Shown one piece after another: positions 9,633-20,092 of a stretch of DNA of 27,494 bases. A program made the position numbers and the translations under genes. How positions within the stretch are numbered: position 1 is the stretch's first letter; the number at the start of each line of letters is the position of its first letter. A model generated the notes under the pieces. That model did not search any database. It worked only from the letters and a program-made list of their open reading frames with translations, and was not told where the DNA came from. This DNA comes from Pleurotus djamor (taxonomy: Eukaryota; Basidiomycota; Agaricomycetes; Agaricales; Pleurotaceae), in assembly GCA_029747585.1 (NCBI GenBank), contig JAPEVF010000614.1, positions 1 to 27,494 of the forward strand, written 5' to 3'.

Positions 9633-10869
9633 TGGAAACCTCTTGCTCATGTGCAGCTTGGAGAAACGCAACGAATGCCTGTCCCTCCGTGCCTAGCACT
9701 TGCTCCTCACCCGAATTTTCGTCGAAAGTTTTTGATCTTTCTTCCCAACGTGACGGAGAAGTGGCCCTTGTGTTTCGCAATTCTTTGGCCTACGCCGCCC
9801 CGAGGAGAGATCCCACCACGGACGTCACCCTCAGAATATTGAAGGGATATGCTTCTCTTTATCAATTCGCCTCATCGTCGAGACTAAGAATCGGTCTTGG
9901 CACGTAGGAGGTGCATCTCCATCAACGCGCTCAGCCCGCATCCATTCCAGTTCCTTCAGAAGGACATACTGGGGACTCATTTTGAGACGCCGAATTAACT
10001 TTTCCGTTTTCTTTCCCGCCGCAGCCCACCTGCCCCCCACTTCAAGACGTGTCTGGCAGCTCTTTCGTCGGTGTCAGAGTCCATTTCAGAGCTCTCTTCT
10101 GACTCTCTTCTCCCTTCCAACATAAATTAATAGCTCAACATCTAGTTGTGCCTCTCCTCCGTCATGCCACAGGCCTCTCGCGAACTCAACCCACCACCAT
10201 CTCGTTTCCTACGATTGGCTCCAGTTCTCGAGGCTCCTCGTCGTCCGCCTCGCACAGGCTACTCAAGCCATTCTCGTAGTTCGACGATGAGGGGAGACAG
10301 CATGGCCTCCTGTCGGAGGTGGGGTCCCCTCTGAGTCCGGAATGACTGTAAACTTCTTGTGCATGCTGCCAACCGTACCAACCCAACTATACCATCACCA
10401 GTCAACTCTCCCCGAAGAACCATAAATGACCACGCCCCGGAAGACCCCAAATTACGCCCAATCATAACCTTACCAACCGTGTACAGCTTGCTTGTACCCA
10501 ACCCATACCGCGTCTTGGTAGCTTTTTCATACCCGTTGCGGGATATAAATACAGAGTCGCCAAAAATCCTTCGTCATGCCCTCCTCCAGGTATCCCTATC
10601 CACGTGAACATTAAAAGATACTTCTTTAACAATCCATCAAAGCTCTCAGAGTACATATCAGCCGGCATTAGCTAACCTAAGTCGAGATTCATTGAGTGTA
10701 TGATTGGTGATGTAAAACTGAGGAATCTAACGCGTTGTCCTTTCCCCTAGCTCCTTGATCAGAAGCGCCTTGACTGTGAGAGGCAGTTCAAGCTCTATTC
10801 ACGACCACAACCGTATCGCAGAAGGCTGCAGCTGGTGCGATAAGAAGTCACATTTCTCAACCGCACATA
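9633..10869. other. Intergenic stretch upstream of Dnmt2
   Basis: No gene is supported. A 56-codon frame starting at ATG 10164 after a CT-rich stretch encodes a Pro/Arg/Ser-rich peptide and ends at 10334; it could be a small gene but has no other support. A TATAAATA at about 10544-10551 on the plus strand might serve this locus or Dnmt2, though it lies about 330 bp from the Dnmt2 start. Confidence 0.35.
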
Positions 10870-10882
10870 CTCCATATCCTTT

Positions 10883-12261
10883 ATGCCTATCATCGCATGG
10901 GAGTTCTATAGTGGCATTGGCAAGTCCTTACTTCTCGCATGTATGGATAGGTACTTATTCAGATTTGACCCTTCAGGTGGTCTTCATCTGGCATTACATC
11001 GAAGCAACGTCGATGGCACCGTCTCGCGCGCGTTTGACTGGGATCAAACTGCTTGTAAGGTCTACGAAGCAAATTGGGGCCCTAAACTCGTTAAAAAGGT
11101 TCATCTTGGACCTGATACTCAGTTCGCCCTCGAATTCTTAATGCTGATCTAGGTCGACATCGCGTCCTTGACCGCCCTGTCCTTGCTTGAAAAGTCTCCG
11201 CCTGCGGATCTCTGGCTATTATCGCCTTCTTGTCAACCGTATACTGTCCTCAATCCGCTTGCGAAGGGCGAGCAGGATCCCCGGGCTCGCTCGTTTCTTC
11301 ATCTCATTCAGTCCGTGCTGCCTAGTCTTGTTGGCATGGGTACTGGGGTCCATCCTACCCGCTTACTAGTCGAAAACGTTGCAGGGTTTGAGGTGCTTCA
11401 TTTTCTGGTTTCTCGATGCTACCATGAGTAAACATTGTGACCAAGACGTCATCCACCCGCCAAATTTTGCTGGACACCCTCCACTCGCTAGGGTACAATA
11501 CGATGGAGTTCCTTCTTACGCCTCTTCAATTTGGGATACCCAACTCACGCCTGCGGTACTATCTCCTCGCCAAGATGGCACCGCTCGCGTTCCCGACGGC
11601 TAACCCATCACCTGACCGTCTTTGGAGGCACATACCCGGCTATCAAGCATCTGACTGGCAGGACCCTCGAGAACATGCAAGTAACATTCCTATCAAACCC
11701 CTCAGATCATTCCTGGATGAAGATGCAAGCGAGTGTGCCGTCCCAGATCGCGTACTGCAAAGGTGGGGTCGCTTGTTTGATATAGTCCTTCCGTCGAGTA
11801 CTCGAACTTGTTGCTTTACGCGAGGTACATTCACATTCACGTTCTCTATCGTACGTTTGCTCATGATTAATATAGGTTATACACAGCTAGTCGAGCGAGC
11901 CGGATCTATCTTGCAACTCAACGAAGAACTTGATGTGAGTGACGCTGTCTACGCTGTGGGGGGTACGATGTACTCACACGGCGGGTAGACCACGACTATC
12001 TTTGACCAGTTCTTGGAAGCTCAGAAGGACGGTGACCCACTCGCAACACAAATTCTTTCCCCCCTTCGTCTACGCTACTTCTCACCCACCGAGCTCTTAC
12101 GTCTCTTCTACTTTCTCCCTCCAGCTGAAGCGGCGGCAGACATAAGGGCTAATTTTGTATGGCCTGAGAGCGTTTCCACGAAAGTGAAGTATCGCCTCAT
12201 AGGAAATAGTGTTAATGTCCTCGTAGTGACGAAGTTGATAGATTTTCTGTATGCCGAGTGA
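10883..12261 (+). CDS. DNMT2: tRNA (cytosine-5-)-methyltransferase Dnmt2
   Basis: Dnmt2/TRDMT1-type enzymes methylate C38 in the anticodon loop of tRNA-Asp using S-adenosylmethionine. The model has six exons: 10883-10919, 10977-11098, 11153-11392, 11446-11824, 11876-11934 and 11989-12261. It encodes 369 residues, close to the usual length. Motif I is FYSGIGGLH (residues 8-16) and motif IV is SPSCQPYT with catalytic Cys80. ENV sits at 127-129, QFGIPNSRLRYYLLAK follows, the family-specific CFT is in TCCFTRGY, and ANFVWPE plus KYRLIGNSVNV lie near the C-terminus. The usual PPC is PSC here, recalling fission yeast Pmt1. Intron 1 (57 nt) has GC..AG borders and is in frame without a stop, so an isoform with 19 extra residues is possible. 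The start gives the expected short N-terminus before motif I. Two broken copies lie upstream on the same strand. Confidence 0.95.
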
Positions 12262-12361
12262 ATCCAACGTTATGCATGTCCTCTTGTTGACCGTTACGTT
12301 GTTTCAAATTGAGATCAGGTGGTAGGGTGCTAGTGGAATGCATGGCCAAGTGACCCCGGCC

Positions 12362-12381
12362 CCGGGGTGCTGTAACCCCGG
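12362..12381. promoter_or_regulatory. Inverted repeat in the thiolase promoter
   Basis: CCGGGGT and ACCCCGG form a perfect 7-bp inverted repeat around a 6-bp spacer, about 105 bp upstream of the thiolase start codon. Inverted CGG/CCG half-sites are the usual binding form of fungal Zn2Cys6 regulators, and some of these control fatty-acid degradation genes. The spacing here (CGG, 12 bases, CCG) does not exactly match a known oleate response element, so the regulator is unknown. A TATA-like TTTATAA follows at about 12394-12400. Confidence 0.45.
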
Positions 12382-12485
12382 AATCAACCTTTATTTATAA
12401 GTGTCAACTATTTATTGATTCTGTCGAGAACCCCACACTCTTGAACCCCACCTTTCGACCCACGACATACATTGAAACCATCGCC

Positions 12486-14360
12486 ATGACCAAAGGAAGA
12501 CGCACTTTCATCGTAGGATGCGGTTGTACCGCTTTTATCAAGGTGAGTGTTGTCAATGACGTTCTCTTCCCAAGTAATGCTGAGCGACACTCTCTGTTTA
12601 GCCGCGTGCGACAAGGACCACGGAGGATGTGGGTCATACGCGTCTTCGCGTCGTTTAGGCAGATGCTAACTTGTTGTTAGATGGGCCTTGAAGCTGCGAC
12701 AAAGGCTCTTCTCGATGCAGGTGCGTACCCATCCAAGTCCCCAGTTACTTCCCAACTTAACACGATGAAACAGGTATCACATACGACGAAGTTGAGACTG
12801 CAGTCGTCGGTTTCTGTTACGGTGATTCCACCAGTGGTCAGGTTCGTTACTTCCGGCTCTCAGATGTTTCTCCAAGACCAACCTCCCAACTCGACTCCTT
12901 CTAGCGTGCCCTCTACAATTTGGGCATGACTGGTATCCCCATTACCAACGTGAACAACAACTGTTCGACGGGTTCTACTGCGCTCTACCAAGTCAACAGT
13001 GCCGTCAAAGGCGGCCAGGTAGAATGTGGTTTGGCCCTTGGTTTTGAACGCATGAAGCCCGGAAGTCTTGGAACCAACTGGCCTGACCGCCCATCCCCTA
13101 CTTTGCTCTTCAATGAACGCGTTGTGGATTACGAGAAGCATGCCGATGCAATCAACCATGGTCCCGGCGCACCCAGGATGTTCGGCAGCGCAGGGTCTGA
13201 GTACTTGAAGAAGTTTGGAGGTGATGTCAAGCATCTTGCCCAAATTGGTATGCTCCGACGCGCTATGAACCCGAGTCGTTCTCATCCACCCTTGTAGCTT
13301 CAAAGAACCACAAGCACTCAGTCAACAACCCCTACTCCCAGTTCCGCGATGGTTGGTCTGTCGACCAAGTCCTCAAAGCCACCAAGATCACGAATGAATT
13401 GACCAAGTTCATGTGTAGTCCCACGTCTGTACGTACCCACACCAATTCCGGGATATTCTCGTAACGTTTAAACTTCTCTTCCTTGAAGGATGGAGCTGCG
13501 TGTGCGATTATCGCATCGGAAGACTTCGTTCACAAACATGGTTTGGAAACTCAGGCAATCGAAATCGTAGCTACCGGCCTTGCAACTGATACTCCCGAGA
13601 CCTTCGAGACCAACAGCGCCATGGACGTCGTTGGATATCAGATGGCCAAGAAGTGCGCCAACGATGTCTTCAAGGAGGCCGGCTTCGGACCTGGTGAAGG
13701 ACGTGACCAAGTCGGAGTGGTTGAACTGCATGATTGCTTCGCTGCTAACGAGCTTATCACCTATGCTGCCCTTGGTCTTTGCAACGAAGAGGACGCTTGC
13801 AAGATGGTTGAGCGCGGTGACAACACGGTAAGCATGCTTGACGCCTTTGAGAATACAGTGGCTGACATACAGTCCTACAGTACGGCGGGAAGTATGTTGT
13901 CAACCCTTCGGGAGGCCTTGAGGCGAAGGGCCATCCCCTTGGTGCTACCGGTATTGGCATGCACTTCTACATCGCTATGCAACTTCGAGGATGTAAGTGT
14001 CCAGCGCTCCATTCAACAGTGCGACGATTCACAGAATATTATCAGGGNCCGGCCCAATGCAAGCACCTGGGCTCTTCGATACTGAGGATCCCCGTGGCAA
14101 GTACGGCTTGGTTCACAACCTCGGTCTCGGTGGCGCTGTAGTGGTCTCCCTTCTCCGCCGTCCTGAGTTCTTCAAGCCCGGTCGTCTCGATGGACGTGAT
14201 AGGTATCAACCAATGTTGTTTTCGTATCGCCATAGCTAATTCTTCTTGTAGGCTGGGATACAACCACGCTCACGAGTGCCGACCCATTACGACTGCCGAC
14301 GTTGACAAGGTCAAGTCGAAGAAGTTCTCTCCTTATGTCTTCCAACACGCCAAGCTCTAG
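12486..14360 (+). CDS. SCP2-type 3-ketoacyl-CoA thiolase, peroxisomal
   Basis: A thiolase of the sterol-carrier-protein-X family, which cleaves 3-ketoacyl-CoA in peroxisomal beta-oxidation. Ten exons: 12486-12542, 12602-12628, 12681-12720, 12774-12841, 12905-13247, 13298-13428, 13489-13827, 13881-13992, 14046-14202, 14252-14360. All phases match and give 460 residues. Diagn­ostic features are [12 protein letters not shown], the nucleophile Cys84 in NNNCSTGS, the second active-site loop HDCF (303-306), and GHPLGATG with His353. The last three residues are AKL, a PTS1-type peroxisome signal. The separate SCP2 lipid-binding domain of animal SCPx is absent, as in other thiolase-only fungal proteins. 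The N at 14048 is needed as a base (NCC, probably Ala). Exon 2 is only 27 nt. The gene follows Dnmt2 by 224 bp on the same strand and has its own promoter signals. Confidence 0.96.
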
Positions 14361-14529
14361 ATGTGCACGCAACAGCGATCCATCTACTGCCCTTATTTCG
14401 AAAATTCGTCGCTTAACTTGTAGTTCTAAGTATTCATGCTTCGGAGGAAATTCAAATACGTGAGGCTCTTCAGATAAGACACTCGCCCTGGTCTGAGTCG
14501 CGTCGAGTCATACGGATCCCGACCCCCCG

Positions 14530-14601
14530 ACGCGTGTCTAAATAAGGAAAGCGTCGGTACGACGCCACCATCACGCGCCGGTCCCTGAGTTGCATATAAA
14601 A
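14530..14601 (+). promoter_or_regulatory. PARP promoter: ACGCGT box and TATA box
   Basis: ACGCGT at 14530-14535 is the core of the MluI cell-cycle box bound by MBF-type factors, which in fungi drive S-phase and DNA-repair genes. TATAAAA at 14595-14601 lies about 50 bp before the PARP start codon. That PARP follows MBF timing is inferred from the motif only. Confidence 0.5.
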
Positions 14602-14651
14602 TCGCGCGCGGTTTCCGCGTTTTCCACATCCCCTTTTCTTGTCTCCTCACA

Positions 14652-17621
14652 ATGCCTCCCAGAAAGAAAGCTGCGACTACTGACGACGCCTCCGCTGATC
14701 CACCAAAGGCTACTCGTTCTAGTACACGCACCAGGAAAGCCACTGCACCCCCAGCTGCTCCTGTTGCAGCTCCTCCCAAAGCTGCTCCCCCAAAGGCTGC
14801 TCCGGCCAAAGCTCCAGCGAAACGCGGTCGTGCTGCTGCTGCTTCCGCCGCTAAGGAATCAGAAGACGAGGCTGACCAACCTAAGAAGAAAAAAGCCAAG
14901 AAAGGTGCAAAAGCAGCTCAGGCTCCTCAGGATGACGCGACCAAGGACGACGTTGATATGCCTGCGGATGACCAGGACGAGCCTGCAGACGACGAGCCAA
15001 AGAAGATGGTGAAATGACTTACTTCCATTTAACGCGCCCATGCTAACTCTAATGTCGCGTAGGTCACCGTCATCAAGCGAGGGGCTGCTCCGGTCGATCC
15101 GATGTCTGGTAGGGTTTGTGAGTCGATTCAACGCGTCGAAGTTGGTGCTTGATGGCTAACGAGTATCACTTAGCGACTCATCAAGTCTATTCCAACGCGG
15201 AAGGCGTGTGGGATGCGATGTTGAACCAAACCGACGTTAGCGGTGGCAGCAACAAAAACAAGTTCGTCCCCTTGGTGCACATTTTTTCTGAGCCCCTCTG
15301 ATGCTTGCTTTTGTAGATTCTACGTGATCCAACTCCTCCATCCCGTAGGAAACAATAGCTCGTGTATTCTCTTCACTCGTTGGGGTCGTGTCGGCGAGAA
15401 TGGACAATGCCAGACGAAGGTTACATCCTCCTAATATTTTTCCCTCGGTTGACTGATTTTGCGTTGTGCACAGGGTCCCTTCAGCTCCGACGTGGCGGTC
15501 AATCAGTTCAAGGCGCAATTCAAGTCGAAGACGGCGACTGCATGGGAAAGCCGAGTTGGTATGGTTGCAAAGAAAGGTACGCGCGAAGTGGTAGTTTCCA
15601 TTTTTCACCCGTTTACCCGTTTCTATCCTAAGGCAAATACACATGGCTTGGTACGCTCAATGGCCTGTCCACTAGCGAGGTGTTAAGGATAATTGTCGAT
15701 TGTAGAACGCGACTTCAATGATGACGAGGACGAGGAAGAAGACAAAGCCGAAGGTGCTTCCAAGAAAAAGGACGAACCCATTCCCGATTCCAAGCTTGAG
15801 AAAGAAGTGCAGGTTAGTCAGTTTTTCCTCTCTAACACTCCTTGTTCCTTAGATTTCGCCTAGGAACTCTGCAACTTGATCTTCTCAACGTCTTTGATCG
15901 ACGCTCACTTGTCCTCAATGAATTATGACGCAAAAANAGCTGCCTCTCGGTATGTCCTTGCTGCTGCTCATGCCGTATCCTCGCCGTTCGACAGCTATTA
16001 CCTTATAGGCAAACTTTCGAAGGCTACCATCCTCAGAGGGTTCGCTGCTCTCAAGGTATTTTACTCAAAATATGTTCCCGCTTCGCGTACCCATTGTGAT
16101 CCTAGGAACTCTCTGAAGTCATCGAAAAGCAGGGCTCTCGCGCGGCCTGCGAAGATCTCACTAGTTCCTACTACTCGTCCGTCTGGCCCGTCGCCCTTTT
16201 CAACCAAATTCACTTACAGGATTTACAGTATCATTCCCCATGATTTTGGTCGTAATAGGCCAACCATAATCGACAACACATTATTGCTGAAGAAGGTGAG
16301 AACGGTCTCTTCACGGTGATAACATGCATGCTAAATTCCAGCCAGGAACTTGACCTAGTCGATGCACTCGGAGACATGGAGATCGCGTCGAAACTCATCC
16401 AATCAAGCATCATTTCCGATGACAATGGCAACCCTCTCAACCCCGTTGATGCCCATTTCAAATCGCTGGGCCTCTCCAAGATGGAGCCGGTCTCGAGGAC
16501 CAGTTCCGAATTCAGCTGTCTAGAGAAATATGTGAAAGACACACATGGGCATACTCACAATATCCAAGCGCGGGTGCAGAATATCTACCGAGTTGAACGG
16601 TAAGTAAACTTTACCTATCTATCAACGCACCTGTCTGACCTGCTATCAGTGATAGCGAAACGGCTGCATGGCAAAACGCTGGCTTTGATGACCTTAAAGA
16701 TGGCGAGAGATTCCTCCTTTGGCACGGTTCTCGTACAACGAACTTTGCTGGTAAACACATTCACCTCGTCCAATGCATGATGTCACTCAAAACCTCCTAG
16801 GTATCCTCAAGCAAGGTTTACGCATTGCTCCGCCTGAAGGTGACATTCGATTTCTATGGCGTTCGGTTCTTTTCCCTGATGCGTTCGTATAGCACCTGTT
16901 ACTGGTTACATGTTTGGAAAGGGCGTTTACTTCGCTGACGTGCGTGCGCTTCCCTCGTATTCTTGTGTTCCTGCTAATGCATCTCCCTTTAGATGATGTC
17001 TAAAGTAAGTGAATCCGAAGTTTAATGATACTCTCCGGACTAAGCCCCTCCCCCAGTCGGCCAATTATTGTTATTCCTAGTAAGACCGCTTCTCTATAGT
17101 ATCACCTACGCCCCCTTACCGTTCTTCACAGTCTGAGTAACGGTGTCGGTCTCCTGCTTCTTTGTGAGGTTGCGGTCAAGCCCTTCTATGAACGTCATAA
17201 CGCGGTATGTCTCCAGACCTCTCTCTAGTCAACAACTGCTTGACTCAAGCTCTCACTCTCTAGGAATATGACGCCGACGTCAACTGCAAGAAGGCCAAAG
17301 CAAGGTAAGACCTCCCGATCCGACTGTCAACAGTCCTCTCGTTAAACACCATTGTACAGAGCCACCAAAGGTCTCGGTCGTACTCAGCCTCTCAAGTGGA
17401 AGGATGCTGGAAACGCTCTGGATCATGATGGTTTGGTGGGTTGCCACATGCCCGATGCACCTGGTGAACAGGTGAACATTCCGGGTGTGTACCTTGAGTA
17501 CAATGAGGTGCGTGCATTCGCTCCCCGGCATAGAGCACTAGTGCTGATGTTCATGGGACAGTACATCGTATACGATCCGTCTCAAATCCGTTTGAGGTAC
17601 CTGTTGATGGTGAATATGTAA
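14652..17621 (+). CDS. Poly(ADP-ribose) polymerase (WGR-type PARP)
   Basis: A nuclear NAD-dependent ADP-ribosyltransferase acting in the DNA-damage response. Twenty-one exons: 14652-15008, 15063-15117, 15174-15261, 15317-15419, 15474-15576, 15633-15650, 15706-15812, 15864-15949, 16009-16055, 16106-16176, 16229-16295, 16346-16599, 16650-16750, 16801-16839, 16893-16939, 16993-17004, 17057-17079, 17132-17204, 17264-17304, 17360-17507, 17562-17621. The product is 632 residues once the extra N at 15937 is discounted. Order: an Ala/Pro/Lys-rich, histone H1-like tail (1-119), a WGR domain (WGR at 189-191), an acidic linker, a helical regulatory domain (about 270-400), and the catalytic domain. The catalytic triad His477 (LLWHGSR), Tyr522 (SKSANY) and Glu613 (YNEYIVYD) is complete. 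Zinc fingers and BRCT are absent, as in PARP2/PARP3. Exons of 18, 12 and 23 nt are unusually small. Confidence 0.97.
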
Positions 17622-17837
17622 CATCCAAGTCAAATGCGCCGGTTTATCATGTTTTGCTTGCTGTCCGTGCTGTGTGTACTCACCTCTCAAGTCTCAATGT
17701 ACATACACTGGATATTTCATGAATTCATTTCCATGCTTTATTTTTCATTCCCTGATCCGTAACACAGCCGTAACATAATAAAAANTACCAAAAACCCAAA
17801 TATTAGTCTACAGACTCTAAGCCCTCATACTCCACAT

Positions 17838-19517
17838 CTACGTTTCTTCCTTCTCTATCGTGATCTTGATCTTAAACTTCTTCTGTGACACAGGCGTTGG
17901 CGTAGGTGTTTGCACGGAAGTGGTATCACGCGTTGTGAACGTCGCGGTTGGTAGGACTGTCGAGGTAGCACTCACGCTAACCATTGTCGTCCGGATGTTA
18001 CCAATGGCAGGGTCCGTTGACTCCTCTTCATCATCCCCAGTGCCGTCTTCCTCTGGGGAAGGGGGAGCTTGAGGGGGAGAGGAAGTATTTCCTTCACCGC
18101 CGTTATCATCGGTGCCATCGTCGTTCCCCTGGGAGCCAGTATCATCGGGATTCGATTCTGGGTCTCCTGAGGATGACGGTAGTTGACTTGGCTGTTCGTC
18201 CTCACTTAAGCCGGTTTCAACAACATCGTCGGCTGTGTTAGTGGGCGAAGCCGTTTCGGTGACACCCTCAGCAATTTGTCTGAATAAGGACGGCATACCC
18301 TCGGTTCCAGTGGGTATCGTATCCTCGTCCGTTTCTTCGTCGCCTTCAGAGGGAGATTGTGGAGGTGGAGTCATCGCGGCCGCTGGTACATCAGTCACGG
18401 AATCTGTGGAGGTAGAAGTTGGTGTAGTAGAATCGGAGAAAGTAACCGTCGATACGTCCTCATCATCAACAGAGTCATTTTCGTCTGCATTACCGTTGGC
18501 TTCGTCTGGCGTCGTGGTAGAGTTGGTAGGTGTTTCAGGAGAACCTAACAGTTTGTTGACGACATCGGCAAGGTCTTTGTCCCCAATCGCGTCTGCTAGA
18601 CTTTGTCCAGGAGCAGGTGTTGGAACACCTGGGGGAAGGTGCTGCGTCGTGGTGCCTCCGAAGGTAAGGATGACTGTGGTACCTTGATGGCCCTCGGATG
18701 GGGCAGTGGTGGTGGTGGACGTTGAGGTAGTAGATGAAGATGATGACGAAGACGGAGACGAAGACGTTGACGACGTTGAAGAGGTAGAGGATTCTGACGA
18801 CGAGGTCGTTGTGGTAGATGACGTCGTCGACGAGATGGAGGAAGTCGATGTCGTTGTCGTTGTCGTGGAGGTTGATGATGACGACGTAGACGTAGTAGTC
18901 GTGGTTGAATCATCCTCTCCATCATCCTCGGTCTCATCGGGTGATGGCGACTCATCTGGAACACCTTCAGGAGCCTCGGAAACATCTGGTGGAGTTTCAG
19001 GTTGTGGTGGTGGGGGAGGGAAATTCGGGTTAGGTTGGAAGCGAGGATCATCAACTTCAGGAGGACCATTGAAAGGTGGACCGTTGGGAGCTGGAGCTGG
19101 CGGGCCGAAAGGTGATTCGCCCTGACCTTGTGGAGGACCATTCTCGCCAGTCCCATCATCACCGTTCATGTCAGCCTCGGAAAACTCATCCCCAGAGAAA
19201 GGATCCTGAGGATCTCTCCGCATTCTGGCTAGTCCAAGGCTTCGTGGGAGGGAAATTGATCTGATGCATGATTTAGTCGCGTGAAGAACAGTCGCGGTGA
19301 AGGAACACACCGAACAGCATGGGCTACATCACGCAAGGCCCGAGAGTCAACATTGAACAAGCTTCTGCGGTACCTTCATAGTTACGGAAGAGTCAATACG
19401 CGTTGAGCTCTCTGAAACGGAATAGGCCTACTGGATTGGAGCAGCCGATACATGCAGAGCAGCGTTCGCCAATGCTAGGACCAAGAGCAAGAACAAGCGG
19501 GTGCGAATGACAGACAT
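17838..19517 (-). CDS. Secreted acidic, Ser/Thr-rich mucin-like protein
   Basis: Three exons (19517-19432, 19364-19311, 19260-17838) join in phase and give 520 residues. The start at 19517 was chosen because it supplies a typical signal peptide: MSVIRTR, a Leu-rich core, then cleavage near VSA-AP. A more obvious downstream ATG at 19310 falls inside intron 2. After a short basic segment ending in LARMRRDPQDPF comes a Pro/Gly/Asn/Asp-rich part (about 60-140). A long Ser/Thr tract probably carries O-linked mannose (about 140-220). A second acidic Pro/Ser/Thr region follows, and the basic tail ends in KKFKIKITIEKEET. There is no GPI signal, membrane segment or known domain. It could be a cell-surface or extracellular-matrix protein; the function is unknown. 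It converges on PARP, with 216 bp between the stop codons. Confidence 0.8.
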
Positions 19518-20092
19518 TGGAAAGGAGTGTCAAGAACGTCGAGGATACGTGAGGAGCAGTACGATGAATTTGCTTGACAGACCAGCTGATGCAGCGAAGG
19601 GGCTCCAAGCAAACCAGTAGCTTGGGCACAAAGACGGGGAGAGCGCAGCTAGAGTAACAAAAGCCCATGCGTTGCTCTTAAGTATGAATCATAAATGTTA
19701 CAAGTCTCCTGGGACTGCGCCTGTGCCCATGGCAATTGTTTTGAGTTCTAAATCAGCTTGGGGTTAACTGGGCTCCTCGGTTTCTTGCCTAATGTTGATC
19801 GTCGATGGTTTACTTCCTGGTTCCAAGTTGGTTCCATGAACTCATATACGTTACCGGCAGACTTGTCCTTCAGAGCAGCAGAGAACCGACCATTTTGGTA
19901 GGGCAAATATCGAAGTTCGAGCATGGAAGTTAATGAAAACAGTTTCAGGTGGTGGTGTACATGCTTGAGCCTTGAAACATTGATCGTTGGCGGTCAAGCC
20001 AAGGGCCTCCGTATCAAACAAGGATAAATATGCTTCCACTGACAAAATTTGAACTTGGTCGTGTTCGCCTTGGCTAGAGCTAAAACATTGAA
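19518..20092. other. Divergent promoter region
   Basis: The 575 bp between the start codons of the mucin-like gene (-) and the cullin-like gene (+) contain no supported open frame with splice signals. By position it should hold both promoters. No clear TATA box was found. Confidence 0.4.

Noticed and set aside
18706..19125. Plus-strand Val/Asp/Glu-rich open frame
   Set aside because: It is the antisense of the Ser/Thr-rich secreted protein, whose signal peptide and three in-phase exons support the minus strand.
17838..19310. Start of the mucin-like protein at ATG 19310
   Set aside because: This ATG lies in a 50-nt intron with good borders. The three-exon model gives a signal peptide and an unbroken frame.
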